Shown here: one piece after another, positions 24,154 through 36,229 of the stretch | Position numbering within the stretch: position 1 is the stretch's first letter | Layout: the number at the start of each line of letters is the position of its first letter | Source: Rhizopus sp. PT2906 | Lineage: Eukaryota > Mucoromycota > Mucoromycetes > Mucorales > Rhizopodaceae | Assembly (NCBI GenBank): GCA_025529335.1 | Contig: JAMYHX010000105.1 | Location: 39,902-103,901, forward strand | DNA: 64,000 nucleotides | Direction: 5' to 3' | Program-made: the position numbers and the translations under genes | The notes under the pieces: generated by a model | The model's database searches: none | What the model was told of the DNA's origin: nothing | The model's input: the letters and a program-made list of their open reading frames with translations, nothing else

Positions 24154-26029
24154 TTACTGTTTCTGCTTTGATTGATACTGATCAAAGGGAATAATCTGTG
24201 GTTCCTGTTGATCTTTTGTATGGCCATGTTGTTCATGGTATCGAAGTCCATTTGCTGTTCTATAGGCTTTTTTACAATTCACTACTGTACATCGATAGGG
24301 TTTATCCTCTCCAAGTAGATTTGAATGGCCATGGCCTGTGGTTCCCTTGGCATCCTTTAGATGGTACTGAAGTCCATTGATATTCTTGTACTTCTTTGCG
24401 CAATTTGCCATGGCACATCGGTAGGGCTTGTCAATGCCTTCTAAATTTGGATGTGCTTTCTTCATATGATAGAATAATGCCGTAGATGATGGGAACTCTG
24501 CATAACAGCCAGGTATATCACATCCGTATGGTGTAAGTCCATCTTTGAATTCGTCGTCCATTTGATTGCTAGGTGCAGCCGTGTAATGTATTAGGATATC
24601 ATTACTACTGTTGTTTGGATTGTTGTTGTTGTGCATGGTTGATGTCGCTGTAGCCGTATTGTTATTACTGGTAGTATTAGAAAGTAACTGTGTCATTGTA
24701 CTGGTATGTGTGGTATTTACTGTAGGCGCCATGTTGGCATTATGCGTTGTAGTTGTTGAATTTACAAGGTTGTCATTATTATATGCTGGGTTATTATTTA
24801 ACAGAGAGGTATTGTTGTTATTATTGTTACAAAATGGTTGTAATCGCTGAGAGTCGGACTTGGCCAATGTATGGTTCACGAATGGTATATTCACTTGCTT
24901 GTCTTTTTTCATCTGCATCATCCTCTGCAATTTTCTCCATCGATTTCTGCAATGCAGGCCTGGTCTGCCTTCAAAGAAGAAGGCAATCTTTTGCCACTGT
25001 GATCCATACTCTTCGTATTTTTCCATTAGTCTCTTATCCTCTTCAGCTGTCCATTCTGATCGATCGATACTTGGATCCAGACTTTCTCTCCATCGTTTGG
25101 CGCATTGGTCGTCTGTTCTGCCTTCAAGCATATCAGCAATTTTACTCCACTGGTTTGGGTACTTGCTAACTCCTTCTCTCAGCAACTGGTCTTCTTCATC
25201 TGTCCAGGCGCCCTTTCGAAGGGAAGGATCAAGCGAGTGGAACCACCGTTTTCGACAGTTCTTATTGGTTCGCCCCGGAACACAAGCTGCAATCTTGCTC
25301 CACTTTTCCGTCTTGTCGCCATAGAGCTGTACAGCAAGTCGAAGCAGGTTATCTTCCTCCGGTGTCCAAGGTGCACGTTCTCTAGAAGGTCGTGGTGAGC
25401 CCTTGAGTGGTTTTTTAGAGGCTAATAAATAAGTGTGATGATTGGCAGAAGGATGGTTCTGTAAAGGTGCAATCTTGATAGGTGTAGCATTGAGTGGCGG
25501 TAATGTATTGATTGTTGTCTTGGCTATTAAAGGGGAAGGATGAACATGTCCACTGTTGCTACTACTACCTTGCAGGATAGAATCATAAATTGAGCTTTCT
25601 TGAGTCAGACTGTTGACTATATCTTGTTCTGAATTTATCTATTTTGATTAATAAGAAAAAAATCAGGATTACACTTGCCACACGCACGCCAATTGATATG
25701 TTAACAAAAGACTTACAGTATGAAAAGAATTGAAAGTCTGTAGTTCGTTTCTATTGTTGTTATTGTTGTTATTATTGTCTTGCATGAGATCTTGGCATGA
25801 CGTAGGATCAAACGTGTTATGAGTATGTTGATCAAATGTTGTAGGATAACGAATGGTAAATTCATTGGCTAATTGACTGAAATGTTCGTCCTGTTGTTGA
25901 CAGTCAAAGTAAATAGGTTTCCCATCCTGTTCTGTTTGACCAGAAGAATGTTCAAAGGAATAGATCTGTTGATACTAGAGACAAAATTAAGAATGGAATG
26001 TAATTGTATTAAATACTTGCTATTACCAT
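24154..26029 (-). CDS. Three-repeat Myb protein with Sfp1/JAZF1-like C2H2 zinc fingers
   Basis: Exons 26027-26029 (ATG only), 25717-25974, 24154-25638; 581 residues, phases consistent. Three Myb/SANT repeats lie at roughly residues 172-325: APWTPEEDNLLRLAV with KNCRKRWFHSLDP, GAWTDEEDQLLREGV with QCAKRWRESLDP, and SEWTAEEDKRLMEKY with HCRNRWRKLQ. A poly-Asn/Thr linker follows. Three C2H2-like units come next: YGCDIPGCYAEFPS...HMKKAH, YRCAMANCAKKYKNINGLQY, and YRCTVVNCKKAYRTANGLRY...HGH. The NGLxYH spacing is that of yeast Sfp1 and human JAZF1. It is therefore a nuclear DNA-binding regulator; target genes are unknown. The Myb part resembles BAS1/SNAPC4-type proteins. The ATG-only first exon is inferred, since no other in-frame start suits exon 2. 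Confidence 0.85.
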
Positions 26030-26930
26030 TAACAGAACTCGTTGCTGTTTCACAATCAAAAAAATTGAATAGAAAGAGAAAAAAAAGGATCAATTTGTGT
26101 GGAGAAAAAAAGATCTTCAGCGAAAAGGGGGCACTTCAATTTTGAGTGATGACGCTTCTTGCGGGGTTGCAATCGTCCAAAGGTATAATTTTTTTTGGGT
26201 ATCTTTTAAGTTCTCTGTGTATGCATGTGTGCGTGTGAAAGGTCACTCCATAGTTGGTGGGTTTATGACAGCAATGAAATTTTTATAAGAATTGAGTAGA
26301 TCTTTTTCATTTTGTATATTGTACAGTGTTTTGCGTTTAAAAATTCAAGACTTTTGGCTGGACAATCAAAAATTCCTCCGTGCATCCAAACTTTTAGTCA
26401 GCCAATCAAATATTCCCTGTTATCATTAAAGCTTTCGATCAAGAGACTCAAAAAATCTTTTTATTGTGATATTGAAGCAAGCTTTTCTTACCTGTGTTGT
26501 ATACAGGCCTAGGTGAGTCTAGTGTTATTATGTAATTACCCTTTGGAATATTCTTAATAAATGATACTTTAGTGGTTCATTGTACCTTAATGGTACTGCA
26601 CACTCGAATATTATTATATTCGGTGCAAGCATTATATATGACAACATGCGCACCATTCTGGTAATTATATGTTAGCGTATTCTGTACAAGGACCAATGAC
26701 AAACTTATAGAGGACGCTAGTGAAGATAGAATAATCTGCATAGTCGCAATATTTAATTAACTCAGCTATTAACACTTATAAAAGCTCAATGTGTTCATTA
26801 ATAAAAGGGAATCGAATTTTTGGGAACAGAGCGAATCTGAGTACTTCTAGTCTTTATTCCTATTGTTTTTGTTTTTATCTTTCTTTTTTTTTTATTTTAA
26901 GTATATTCAATACCCCTGAATATCACAACC
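26030..26930. other. Intergenic, no supported gene
   Basis: AT-rich sequence between the Myb gene start and the retroelement remnant. Open frames are short and without recognisable motifs. Confidence 0.5.
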
Positions 26931-27590
26931 TGTAGATACACACTATACCTTTATCTAGAAATGCCTTTCCTGATATAGTTCAGAGCTTAACGGTGAAAGA
27001 TCAATATCCTTTACCGCGTATCACAGACTTATTCGATCAGTTACAAGACAAGAAAGTTTTCACGACAATTGATCTCAAATCTGGCTATTGCTAACTTCCT
27101 TTGGATGCTCGCGATGCGAAGAAAACATTGTTTAATGCTAACAGTGCTTTATATCACTTCACGTGTTTACCTTTTGGTGTCTGTAATGGTCCAAATTCAT
27201 TTATAATGTTTATACACATTATTACAAGAGGTTTACCTAATATTACCTGTTATTTGGATTCCATTCTCTGCGAAAGTTTTTCTATGGAGGAGCATATACA
27301 AGATTTACGAGCGTTACTGGAAAGACTGGCTCAATACAGTTTGAAGATCGCTAGCAGCGAATGTTGATTCATATAGGAAAAAGTTTGTTTTCTGAGTTTC
27401 TTCGTGAATGGTCAATGTATCAGATTAGATCTCGTGAAGGTCGATGTAATAATTTTAGCCGAGCTTAGGATCAATGTGTCAAAGATAAATTATAAGAATA
27501 CGAACATAGTTCTTGATTTGGAAAAGAATGCATTTGATTGGCTCGGATTCAGTAGCTTAATATTTGTTCATTGCATAATTTACGAGTGAC
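26931..27590 (+). pseudogene. Ty3/gypsy-like reverse transcriptase remnant
   Basis: Reads LTVKDQYPLPRITDLFDQLQ, then VFTTIDLKSGYC, a stop, LPLDARDAKKTLF, FTCLPFGVCNGPNSF and ITCYLDSILC. This is the finger/palm order of chromoviral and gypsy reverse transcriptases. The normally invariant Y-x-D-D catalytic pair reads YLDS, and at least one stop interrupts the frame near 27093. A further degenerate stretch continues to about 27590 (FFVNGQCIRLDLVKVDVI). No gag, integrase or long terminal repeats could be recognised beside it. It is a dead fragment. Confidence 0.8.
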
Positions 27591-28611
27591 CAGGAAATAA
27601 CTATAAATGTTTTCATTTTAATCCAGTTTCCTTTTTTTTTTTTTCTTTTTTTTTTTATAAAAATATACTTGGTAAGTTATTTTATAATTTACTCAGTAAA
27701 TAGAGGGAACGCACATGCTCGAGATGTAGTAGGCCTTAGCTTCGGAGATATCCTCGGACTCTCCCTTGAGACTTTGTGCTGAACCACTTCCATGTCGAGG
27801 GTAGGCTTTAAGTGTATTTGGCAGCCTCTCCTTCCTGTCTTTAATGCAAGTTTACTGGTTTTTTTTTTCAGGAATTCTGTGGTCTATGAAGCGCCCTTTT
27901 ATAAATAAATAAATAAACAAAAAGATGATATTAATAATACTGTACTTTACCACTTGCTTTTTGACTTATAGTGCCTTATTTATAAGGTTCCTAAGGGTAT
28001 TCTCACGTATATAAAAGCATAATAATGAAAATGAGATTCCCTGAGATTCAGAATAATTGACAAAAAGAAACTTTAACAGAATGTATTGTATTTAGCACTG
28101 ATATTGACTTATAAAGTATTTAAAGAGCTTATCATAATTTGTACAGTTCTTGTCCAAATTATATTGTATATAAAAGAGCTTGCAGACAGAGCAACATCAC
28201 ACTAATAATCTGTGCTATAATGTGGTGTATATTGCTACCCTGTATAAATAATTTATATACTTCTTGACTTCTTATTTACACAAATGAAAAGCTATACTTG
28301 GAAGTTATTGATTACTCACTGTCCATTTCAAATTAACTTTCAATGAATTCTTCAGAATGTTTGTGCTGCGAAGGTTCCTTTTGTTTTTTATTTGTTTCTA
28401 CATCACGATGTTGTACAAGTAATAAATTTAGGTTTAAGGAGGCTATCGCTTCTTATTTTTAATATTTCCTTATAAGCTTTTAACATTACGCTTGCTTAAC
28501 GTGGCTTTGAATTTTTTTAGGGATGTTATCTATCAATTACCTGCATAAAGCACAAGTACATCATACAATTGTTGTTGTATAAATACTACACCGCTTTCTT
28601 CTCTTTATTAA
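27591..28611. other. AT-rich gap, no supported gene
   Basis: Contains long T runs (27629-27657) and short A/T-rich words. It may be decayed retroelement sequence, but no coding signal remains. Confidence 0.5.
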
Positions 28612-30886
28612 AATGTTATTATCTGCTACTTCCTCCAAGAAAAACAAAAAAAGAGCTCCTGCTGAACTCAGTTGGGTGTTGAATAACTTGCCAGATTTTG
28701 ACCACTTGAAATTTTTGAACACTTTACTGGGCATAGTAAAAGAAAGATTACAGACGTATTCAGAATAATCATACGATACTGGATAGAAGATGATCAGTTG
28801 AAGGAGAAACTACAAGTAAATTATGATAACTGGAAACGCAGTAATGAATCCAAGCTTTACTGGAAATCAAGAAATAATGGTACCGAACAAGAGGAAAATG
28901 TTGTAGAGCAAGAAAATCTACTATCAAGTACCAGCATCACAGAACCATCTGTTGTCACCGTTACAATGAATGATAGTTTAACAAATAAGTCAGATGTAGA
29001 AATTGCTGTTGAAGATATAAAATCAATGGTCAGCTGGCCAGAAGGAGAAGACATCTTTTTTTGTGAGATTAATTTGACGGCAGTAATCAGAAAAATCCAA
29101 TCATTTACCCTAAATTGTGTCGAAACGAGAAAATTGACTTATGAAAGTCATACCCATTACTTGCTTAGTATTTCATCAATAATTTTAATCACACGTAATC
29201 CTGCGCCAGACAGCGTGCAAGTTTTTTCTTTATCACCAAATATTATCAGGCATAAAATGTTGAGATATTACGGTATAAATGTAGAAAAGTTCCCCAGATC
29301 TTTACTTGTGGAGCTGCTGCATCTTGTAGTATTGGTCGATCAAGAAAGAATGACCAGGCTGGAAGCTCAAGCACATCTTACGCAGAAGCAGCATCAGCTG
29401 GGATTGTATGAAAGAAAGTTGGTTGGATACCTTTTGAAAGCTATTCAAGAGTTAACATTTGTGGCTCCCGAGAATGGTGTTCTTGAAACGAAGCTATGCT
29501 CAAGATACTTGTTGGCAGTTTTTCGCTCTCTTTTTTGACGCTATATTGTGTGGTGGTTCTTATAAAATGAAGCACTTGCGGGTGTAAGGATCGATTAACT
29601 TCTAGTGAAGTATTTCGATAAGTTGTTCAGTTAGAAAACTCGAAAGTTTTCTTATTTAAAACGCGTTTCAAAAGTTGTTGTTCTTTATTGAATTTCAAAT
29701 CCTTTTTATACTATATACAAGTTATCAAGGTTATCAAAAGAAGTCAAGTATTATTAATACAATTGCTTTCACAAGAAGGAGTCGCGAACAACATAAAGCA
29801 TTCTACCCTGATCCATCTGCTGCGCCAACTAGTTCAATTTCTTTTGTTGGAAGGGGCCGTAATCGACTTGAGCATATCAGGAATATCTTAGTTAATTTAA
29901 ACTTATTCTGTTTGTAACATTGATTGATAAACTCTTTTCAGGGCAGATAACCTAAACCATAAAAGTAATAGTCTCCAGAATTTCAAAAGACACGCATGAA
30001 CAATAAAGAATCCTAAACACTGGCTCTGCCGTGACATTCAATCCTAAATTCTATTCACCGTCACGACTCGCCCAATGCACCCCAAGTGCCATGTCTAGAC
30101 TTTCTTTACTTTTGTTTGTCATTCCCACCCATGTGTCAGATGAGTTCCATCTAGAGATTCTACAACTTCTTCCAAAATCACCGGAGCTTCACCTGCACAA
30201 CATGAGCAACTACAACCAATGAGTATATCATTCCAAATAAAGGAAAGAGAAGGTTATGGCTTAAATTATTCTGCCGCGAAAATCGAGTTTACAATCGAAA
30301 GAATTCTCAGTCGTGTCATTTTGAAGACCTGGAGGGTACAGAACCAAAAGCCATCTTTGATTTTACATCAACGCCGAATGAGGAATCATTAATAGCATCG
30401 GAATATACGAACAAAAGACCAGATGGTATTATAAGTTCTCATGGTAACAAAACAATTGGTTTTATAGAGGTGAAGCCGCTAAGTGACGCAGCTGTCAAAT
30501 GCAAGATCAATCTGGATGTGTATCGTTTAGGCGTATTTTGCAAGAACGCCATTGATGCCCATAACTTGAAATGCGCAATGGCCGTGCAAGCTGTGGGTAC
30601 AAATATCACTTTTTTTCTTGTGGAGCGTCATGGTAAAATATTTACGATGACAGAGCTACACCATCTTCGTTTCCCAACGTTAATTACAGAACTTGCATCC
30701 TTTATTGGATATTTTGACAAGCTTTTGGAAGTTGTCAAAATCTTTTATAGTCGATGTGTTGAAAACAACACAAGTAGTGATGGTTTTACTTCACCGTCAA
30801 CTTTAAAATCGCCTCTACTAAGATCTATTGTCAACCAGAGTGCCAATAGAAAAAGAAAATCCCATAGTCAATACAGTTATTTTTGA
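28612..30886 (+). pseudogene. Broken gene of a PD-(D/E)XK nuclease-like fungal family
   Basis: Coding pieces lie in one order but different frames. 28612-28735 (LSWVLNNLPDFDHLKFLNTL) shifts near 28730 into a frame that runs through 28798-29535 (EMVxx-free, charged, then ELLHLVVLVDQERM and ETKLCSRYLLAVFRSLF). A T-run at 29530-29535 shifts again into DAILCGGSYKMKHLR. After ~600 bp with only fragments, 30208-30886 is open and reads CHFEDLEGTEPKAIF, RPDGIIS, then IGFIEVKP. This Asp...Glu-x-Lys spacing is the core of PD-(D/E)XK nucleases. It continues with INLDVYRLGVFCKNAID, CAMAVQAVGTNITFFLVE and TELHHLRFPTLITEL. From memory, similarly ordered hypothetical proteins are numerous in Mucorales; that needs a search. 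It could be two neighbouring fragments rather than one gene. Confidence 0.55.
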
Positions 30887-30915
30887 TTATGTATCGCCTC
30901 TTTTAAATTTATGTT

Positions 30916-31128
30916 TCAAAATATATAATGACCACAATTTAAACAATCTTTTGAAGTAACTGTTTTGCATGCATCAACGATACGAGGTGTTAACCCGTCA
31001 CCTTTCTTATGCGGGTTACGATGCGGACCACGTTTTTGAATCTTCGCCCAGCATTCTTCTATGGGACTAAGAAATAGAGAGTAAGGTGGCATGAATAGGC
31101 TTGTATCCTCGTTTATTGATAGCATCAA
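30916..31128 (-). pseudogene. C-terminal fragment of a mariner-like transposase
   Basis: Encodes FMPPYSLFLSPIEECWAKIQ, equivalent to the terminal catalytic-acid block (SPxLNPIExxW) of Tc1/mariner transposases, then a basic tail. The first two catalytic regions are absent, so only the last ~70 codons survive. Confidence 0.75.
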
Positions 31129-31442
31129 CTACGAATCGAGATAGATAGAAAAGTGAGCTAGCAGCGTTCAAAGATCTGAAGAAATAGGAACTGAAAATTT
31201 TTTTTATTATATATTATCTGAAAACAAAGCGTGGCACGAAAGGGTCTTTACCACCTCATCTTCTTCTTCCACTTCGGCAACTGTTTGAATTTTAAACATA
31301 AAACACTGTACAAACCTACATGTCTTTTATTATTACATTTTTTTTACTTTTTTTACTTTTTATCATATAATACAGAATTCAGATGTATTATGCCCATATT
31401 GCCTTTGAATTGATGATTATGTCTGCTTGCTTGATATATTGT

Positions 31443-33372
31443 TTAATGCGATGACCTTCTACCTTCTCTACCTTTTCCAAAGCTGCTACGTCCTCTTTGT
31501 GGACTGCCTTGTTGACTTCCCTGTGGACTATGGCTCTTTGCAAAGCTTTGCCAATTAGCAGTTGCCTTATCGTCGTTACTTTCGCCATCTTTTTGTTTGC
31601 TACCATTGTTGCTTCCTTGCTTCCATTGTCTACCATGTTTTTGATCACGCTTTCCTCGTTTCCATTGACCACTTCGATCTCTTTCGCTTCTGCCTTCTTT
31701 CTTAGTGCCTCCTGCTTCTTGACTCTTGACGTCATAGTCTTCTGCCCATTCATTCGCGCCCCATTTTGCATTCTTGTCTTTATTATCTGTTTGTTCCTCA
31801 GCGTTTTCCCAACTAATGTTTCTCCAGGATTCATCTTGTTCTTTTGTATTCACTGATACATCATCCCAGCCACTTGATTCTATTTTTTCCTTGACTACTT
31901 CATGAATACCATTTGTCTTTTCATTTTCCTTTGCTTCTTTTGTCTGATCTTCAACTTGTTTTGTTTGCACATTTGTTTGTTCCGCCTTCCTATTGAGTTG
32001 ACTGATATTTGATTCATTCTGTTTATTGTCTTGGGGAGCTTCAATTTGTATTTTTGTATCTTGTTCTGTTTGCTTTTCTGGTTGCGTATTTGCTTCTTGT
32101 TTTTTATCTTGTTTCACATTTGTCTCTTGGTCATCTTTTTGTTTATCTTGCTTGTCCGTGCTTTGCTTTTGCTCCTTGCGCTCACTTGTTTGCTTCGATT
32201 CTATAGAGGATGCCACATTAGAAGCATCTTCTGCATCCGCAAACTGATCAAGGTTATCGAATGTAAATTTCTTCTCTTGGCGTGGACTTGTTAAGGATGT
32301 AAATATGCCATTAGTTGCTTGAGGCGCCAAGGATCTTGAGGTATTAAGAATAGGAGATTGTACTTGTTTTTCTAGCTTCTCAACTTGTACATCCTTTTCT
32401 CCACTCTCTTGTTTCTCAGTCTGTATGCTCTTTTCATCATTCTCTTGTAGGTTGGCTTGTAAATTCTCCTGCTTGTTATCTTGACCACTTTTCAAATTAG
32501 TAGTAACCGTAGATACTTCCTCAGGTTGAGGTCTATCTTGAGACTTATTTTCTGGGGCAGTGGGTTCTGCGGGGCTTGATGTACTTGTTGTCGAAAAGGG
32601 AGTGGGGCCCATAAATCCTCCAGGGACAACGTTTGGCATCATGAAAGGGTATAAGTGAGAAGTATCTATCATACTTGTATAAGGCATCATAATCCAAACT
32701 TGTGGGGAATGATCCATAGGCTTTGACTGTATTTCGGTTGTAGGGAATGGTTGATGCTGCAAACCAGTTTGTTTAATTAGGTCTTTAATTGCACTTGAGA
32801 TATATTTGAATGTCGTTTTGAACCCAGGACCAACAGGCTCATCTCGCTCACGCGTAAGTGCCGTGATAATATCAAATATGATTTGGCTGTTTGCACTCTT
32901 CAGTTTCTCATCGGATCCAACAGCATACAAGGAAGCAGTGATTAACTTGTCACAGAGATATCTTACAGCTAAAGGTTCAAGTGCAGGATATTTCTCAGAA
33001 ATGATGCCAAAGTAACCTTGTTGAGCCAATCGAACGAGATAAAAGAACTGAAGGGTTGAGAAAAAGTCTTGCTCTTTATAAAACTTTTTAGGTTTGTAAC
33101 CAGCAGCGTTTTCTTTCATGGCTTCTAATCTTGTAATTAATTTCTTATTCACTGCATAATCCTCAACAACTTGATTTTCTTCTTCAGTTGGAATATGACC
33201 CATATCTTTTTTTGCTAATATCCTATATGCTTCACGCTATTGATACATTAGTTTCAAATGTTGTCGTGTTTATATTATACAAGATACTCGCCACTTTTTC
33301 TCTCAAAGATTCAATTTCATTATCAAGAAACTTTTCTGTAAATTTCCTTTTAGCTTGAAGTGGAACTACCAT
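31443..33372 (-). CDS. Caprin-like, Gln/Lys-rich RNA-binding candidate
   Basis: Exons 33295-33372 and 31443-33236; 623 residues. The first ~200 residues are helical and globular (EAYRILAKKDMGHIPTEEEN, FYKEQDFFSTLQFFYLVRLA, GYFGIISEKYPALEPLAVRY). They are reminiscent of the N-terminal region of caprin-type proteins, though I hold that loosely. A Met/Pro-rich linker follows (SHLYPFMMPNVVPGGF). Then come ~250 residues of Gln/Lys/Asp/Glu repeats (KQDKKQE, QDNKQNES), Trp-containing acidic patches (SSGWDDV, ESWRNISWENAEEQ) and an Arg/Gly/Ser tail (SPQRGRSSFGKGREGRRSS), typical of RNA-binding granule proteins. Cytoplasmic RNA binding is inferred from composition. An upstream non-coding exon is possible. 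Confidence 0.6.
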
Positions 33373-35197
33373 GTCAACTATGTCTGATCTATTTTAAAGG
33401 AAAAATGAAAAAAAAAGACAGGAAAATGCAGGAGCTGTTGCTTTTATATTTGGTTTAAACTCAGATTACTTATGCTTTTAGCGAATACGTTTAAACTTCT
33501 ATTGGGCGGACGATTGTAATACATTTTTCCTGCCTAAGGCAGGTCAAAAAGGGAAGGAAAGTGGTAACTAAAAACAGCCCTTCTTGAGCCAAAGATAGAA
33601 ATGCTGTGGAAGGAGTAAATGGGATCAAGTGTAAGACACACTAGCGAGAAGGAGAGGAGAGGCTCTATTCGAAATATCTTTACCCAAGGTGAGTAGGCGG
33701 AAGTTAAGCACGATGTAGGTGATCGAGTTCGTATAGGATTATGCATATAAATGGCCAATTGAGGGTTCATGAGAGTGCTGTGTTAAAAGGGTGGGATTTC
33801 CTGATAGGTGGTATATTTAAAAGGGAGAATAATGGGTCAGAAATAGTTCCAGACATCATGAGTTGATGGTGATTTCTGATTAATATCAATGGAAGTATGA
33901 CTGCTGAAAAAGCCACTGTAGTAAGTCAACTAGCTACTTATAAAATCCAAAGAAATACAGTTGAGCTATTTTGCCTATCCATTTGTCTATTAGATATTGC
34001 TGATATTGTCATCGAGTATTGCTGTATTGAAAAAGAGATATTTCTGCTATTTTCTTCTCATAATACCCGCATTTCATTATTTGTGGTAATGATAAAACAT
34101 AGTAAATACCAAGTTTAAAGAATAATGACGCATTGATCAAGATAAGATCCAAAAGAGAAGAGAAGAGAATGAAGAATAACATCATTGTTCATAACTCGTG
34201 ATTCAAGTACAATAATAGCACCCAAATCAATCAAGAGGTCATATTCAGAATATCGATTAACTATTCATATGCTTGAAAAGCTCAATTCGTACCTTGTTGG
34301 TCCATAAAGCGTCTCATAGGTAACACTTGTTTTTCATGTGTCATTTATTAAAATACTCATGAATATCACAATTTACTTATAAAATACGAAATATCAACTT
34401 AAAGAACAAAGTACCAGAAAACATAATATCATATCCTATTTAACAGATATTAGCTTCCCTCATCTAAACAATAACAGAGACTCATCGGTTTGAAACGTTT
34501 CATGATAGAGTTGGGTCACCCGTTACTATTTATGGAAAGGACTACAGGGTCAGAATAAAGCTTGAGAAATTCAGTCATTAATCCCATTGCCCAATTTTGT
34601 CCGACAATGGATGAATTATGTCAGAAAATTAAAGAGAGATAAAGGCAAACTTTATTGTTAAAATGAGTTGTTTATGCGAATGGAACCTAAGCAAGGTTAA
34701 AAAAAAAAACTGTGGTATGATCAAAAGGCTTAGTCAAGTCATTGATTAAATATGAAACATCACAATAATGCGTTACATTTACCACAAGACAATAAACATA
34801 AAAATGATATACGGACAATAGAAAGTTTCTTGCTAGAGATTTGCCAACAAATATAAACCATTCCTCAATAGACGTGCTTTTGGATCAAGTTAAAAGTTAG
34901 GTTGTCGTCAACTAGTATCGTAAAGAATGATCTACATATAGGTATTAACTGTAGAATAGATCAATCAAAAGAAAGAATATGATTGGTTGGTAAGAAAAGG
35001 GACCCTCTAAAAGAAAGCTTAAAGATGTTGGCTTACCTCTTTTAACAAAAAGCACAAGAAAAATTAATCTTCACATGTTTTACATTGAATTACAGTAGCT
35101 TAGGACAGTCACGAATGCATTCACATGTCATATTATTTCATATAAAAACCATTATTCCATCTTGCTTTCTTTTCATTTTATATCAAAAAACACAAAC
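33373..35197. other. Intergenic, no supported gene
   Basis: 1.8 kb of AT-rich sequence between divergent genes. A CA tract at 35231-35246 lies inside the next gene's first intron, not here. A short stretch at 33698-33720 resembles part of 5S rRNA but no complete gene fits. Confidence 0.5.
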
Positions 35198-36161
35198 ATG
35201 CCTGCTTGGAAACAAATCACTGTAAATAGAACACACACACACACACAGAAAGAGAGAAGCATTACTTATATGACTAATAGATTCCTGAAACACCTTCTGC
35301 TGACTACGTTATTGTCAAAAATATCTCTACTCAATCATCTGAAAAGACAGGTATATCATATTGTGTGTATTATAAAGGTGCACATAGAGTCTGACACGCG
35401 ATTTATAGTCAAGGAATTCTTCTTATTCTGTGGTAAGATCCTTGATTTTGAGTTGATCTTGTAAGTATAAGTCACGTTTTGGGTATTCTTATCTAACGTA
35501 CGCGTATTAGGGATGATGATGAACAACATCAGGTTGCCTTGATTCGTTTTGAACGTGAATCTGCTGCCAAGACAGCTACTCTTCTTAGCAATGGTAAGTT
35601 ATAGCTCAAGAGCAGCAAATGAAGAGGTCTAATTCATAGATATATTTAGCCTTGATCGATGACTGTCATATTGTGGCTGAACCTTACTTTGAATCTGCTA
35701 AACCCAAAGATGAAGCAGTTCCAGAGAACACAGGTGCAGCAGATGAACATGTTCAACAAGAATCAAAGCCCAAGGCACGCATTGCTGCTGAAATCTTGGC
35801 TAATGGTTACATTCTCCAAGATCAAGTTGTTGCCAAAGGACTTGAATATGACTCCAAGTACAATGTTACCACTCGTCTCAGCGGCTACTTTAGCGCCCTC
35901 ACTTCTAATGTGAAGCAGATTGATGAAAAATATCGTATTTGGGATAAGGCTTTAGAGATTGACAACAAATTCAAGATTCATGAAAAGGTTCAAACCGCTG
36001 CTCAAACTGCTCAAAGCAAGGCTACTGCTGCACTCCAATCACCTACAGGTCAAAAGGTTCATGACTTTGCAAACCAAACCATTGCTCAGATCGCTGCTGT
36101 ACATTATGAAGCTAAAAAGATTCAAAATGAAAAGGCTGTTTCTGCTGCTGCCTCTGCTTAA
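35198..36161 (+). CDS. Vip1-like RRM protein
   Basis: Exons 35198-35221, 35378-35460, 35511-35593, 35650-36161; 233 residues. The N-terminal ~75 residues form one RNA-recognition motif distributed over four exons: ITVHIESDTRFIVKEFFLFCG for beta1 and helix 1, KILDFEL for beta2, HQVALIRFERESAAKTATLL for the RNP1-like strand and helix 2, then IDDCHIVAEPYF. RNP1 is degenerate (VALIRFE), as in Schizosaccharomyces Vip1 and similar fungal proteins. A helical C-terminal half (ARIAAEILANGYILQDQVVAKG, then Ala/Gln/Lys-rich repeats) could dimerise or bind membranes. Intron 1 (156 nt) carries a CA microsatellite. Convergent with the Bem46 gene, 68 bp apart. RNA target unknown. Confidence 0.8.
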
Positions 36162-36229
36162 TACCCCTCCCCTCCTCTTCATTTTCTGATTTGCAACATT
36201 CATCATGTCCAATAAACAAATTATATCTT

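Noticed and set aside
33698..33720. Possible 5S rRNA (CGGAAGTTAAGCACG core)
   Set aside because: Only about 20 nt around the internal AAGTTAAGC resemble 5S rRNA; the 5' half and the closing helix do not fit, so at most a decayed fragment or chance.
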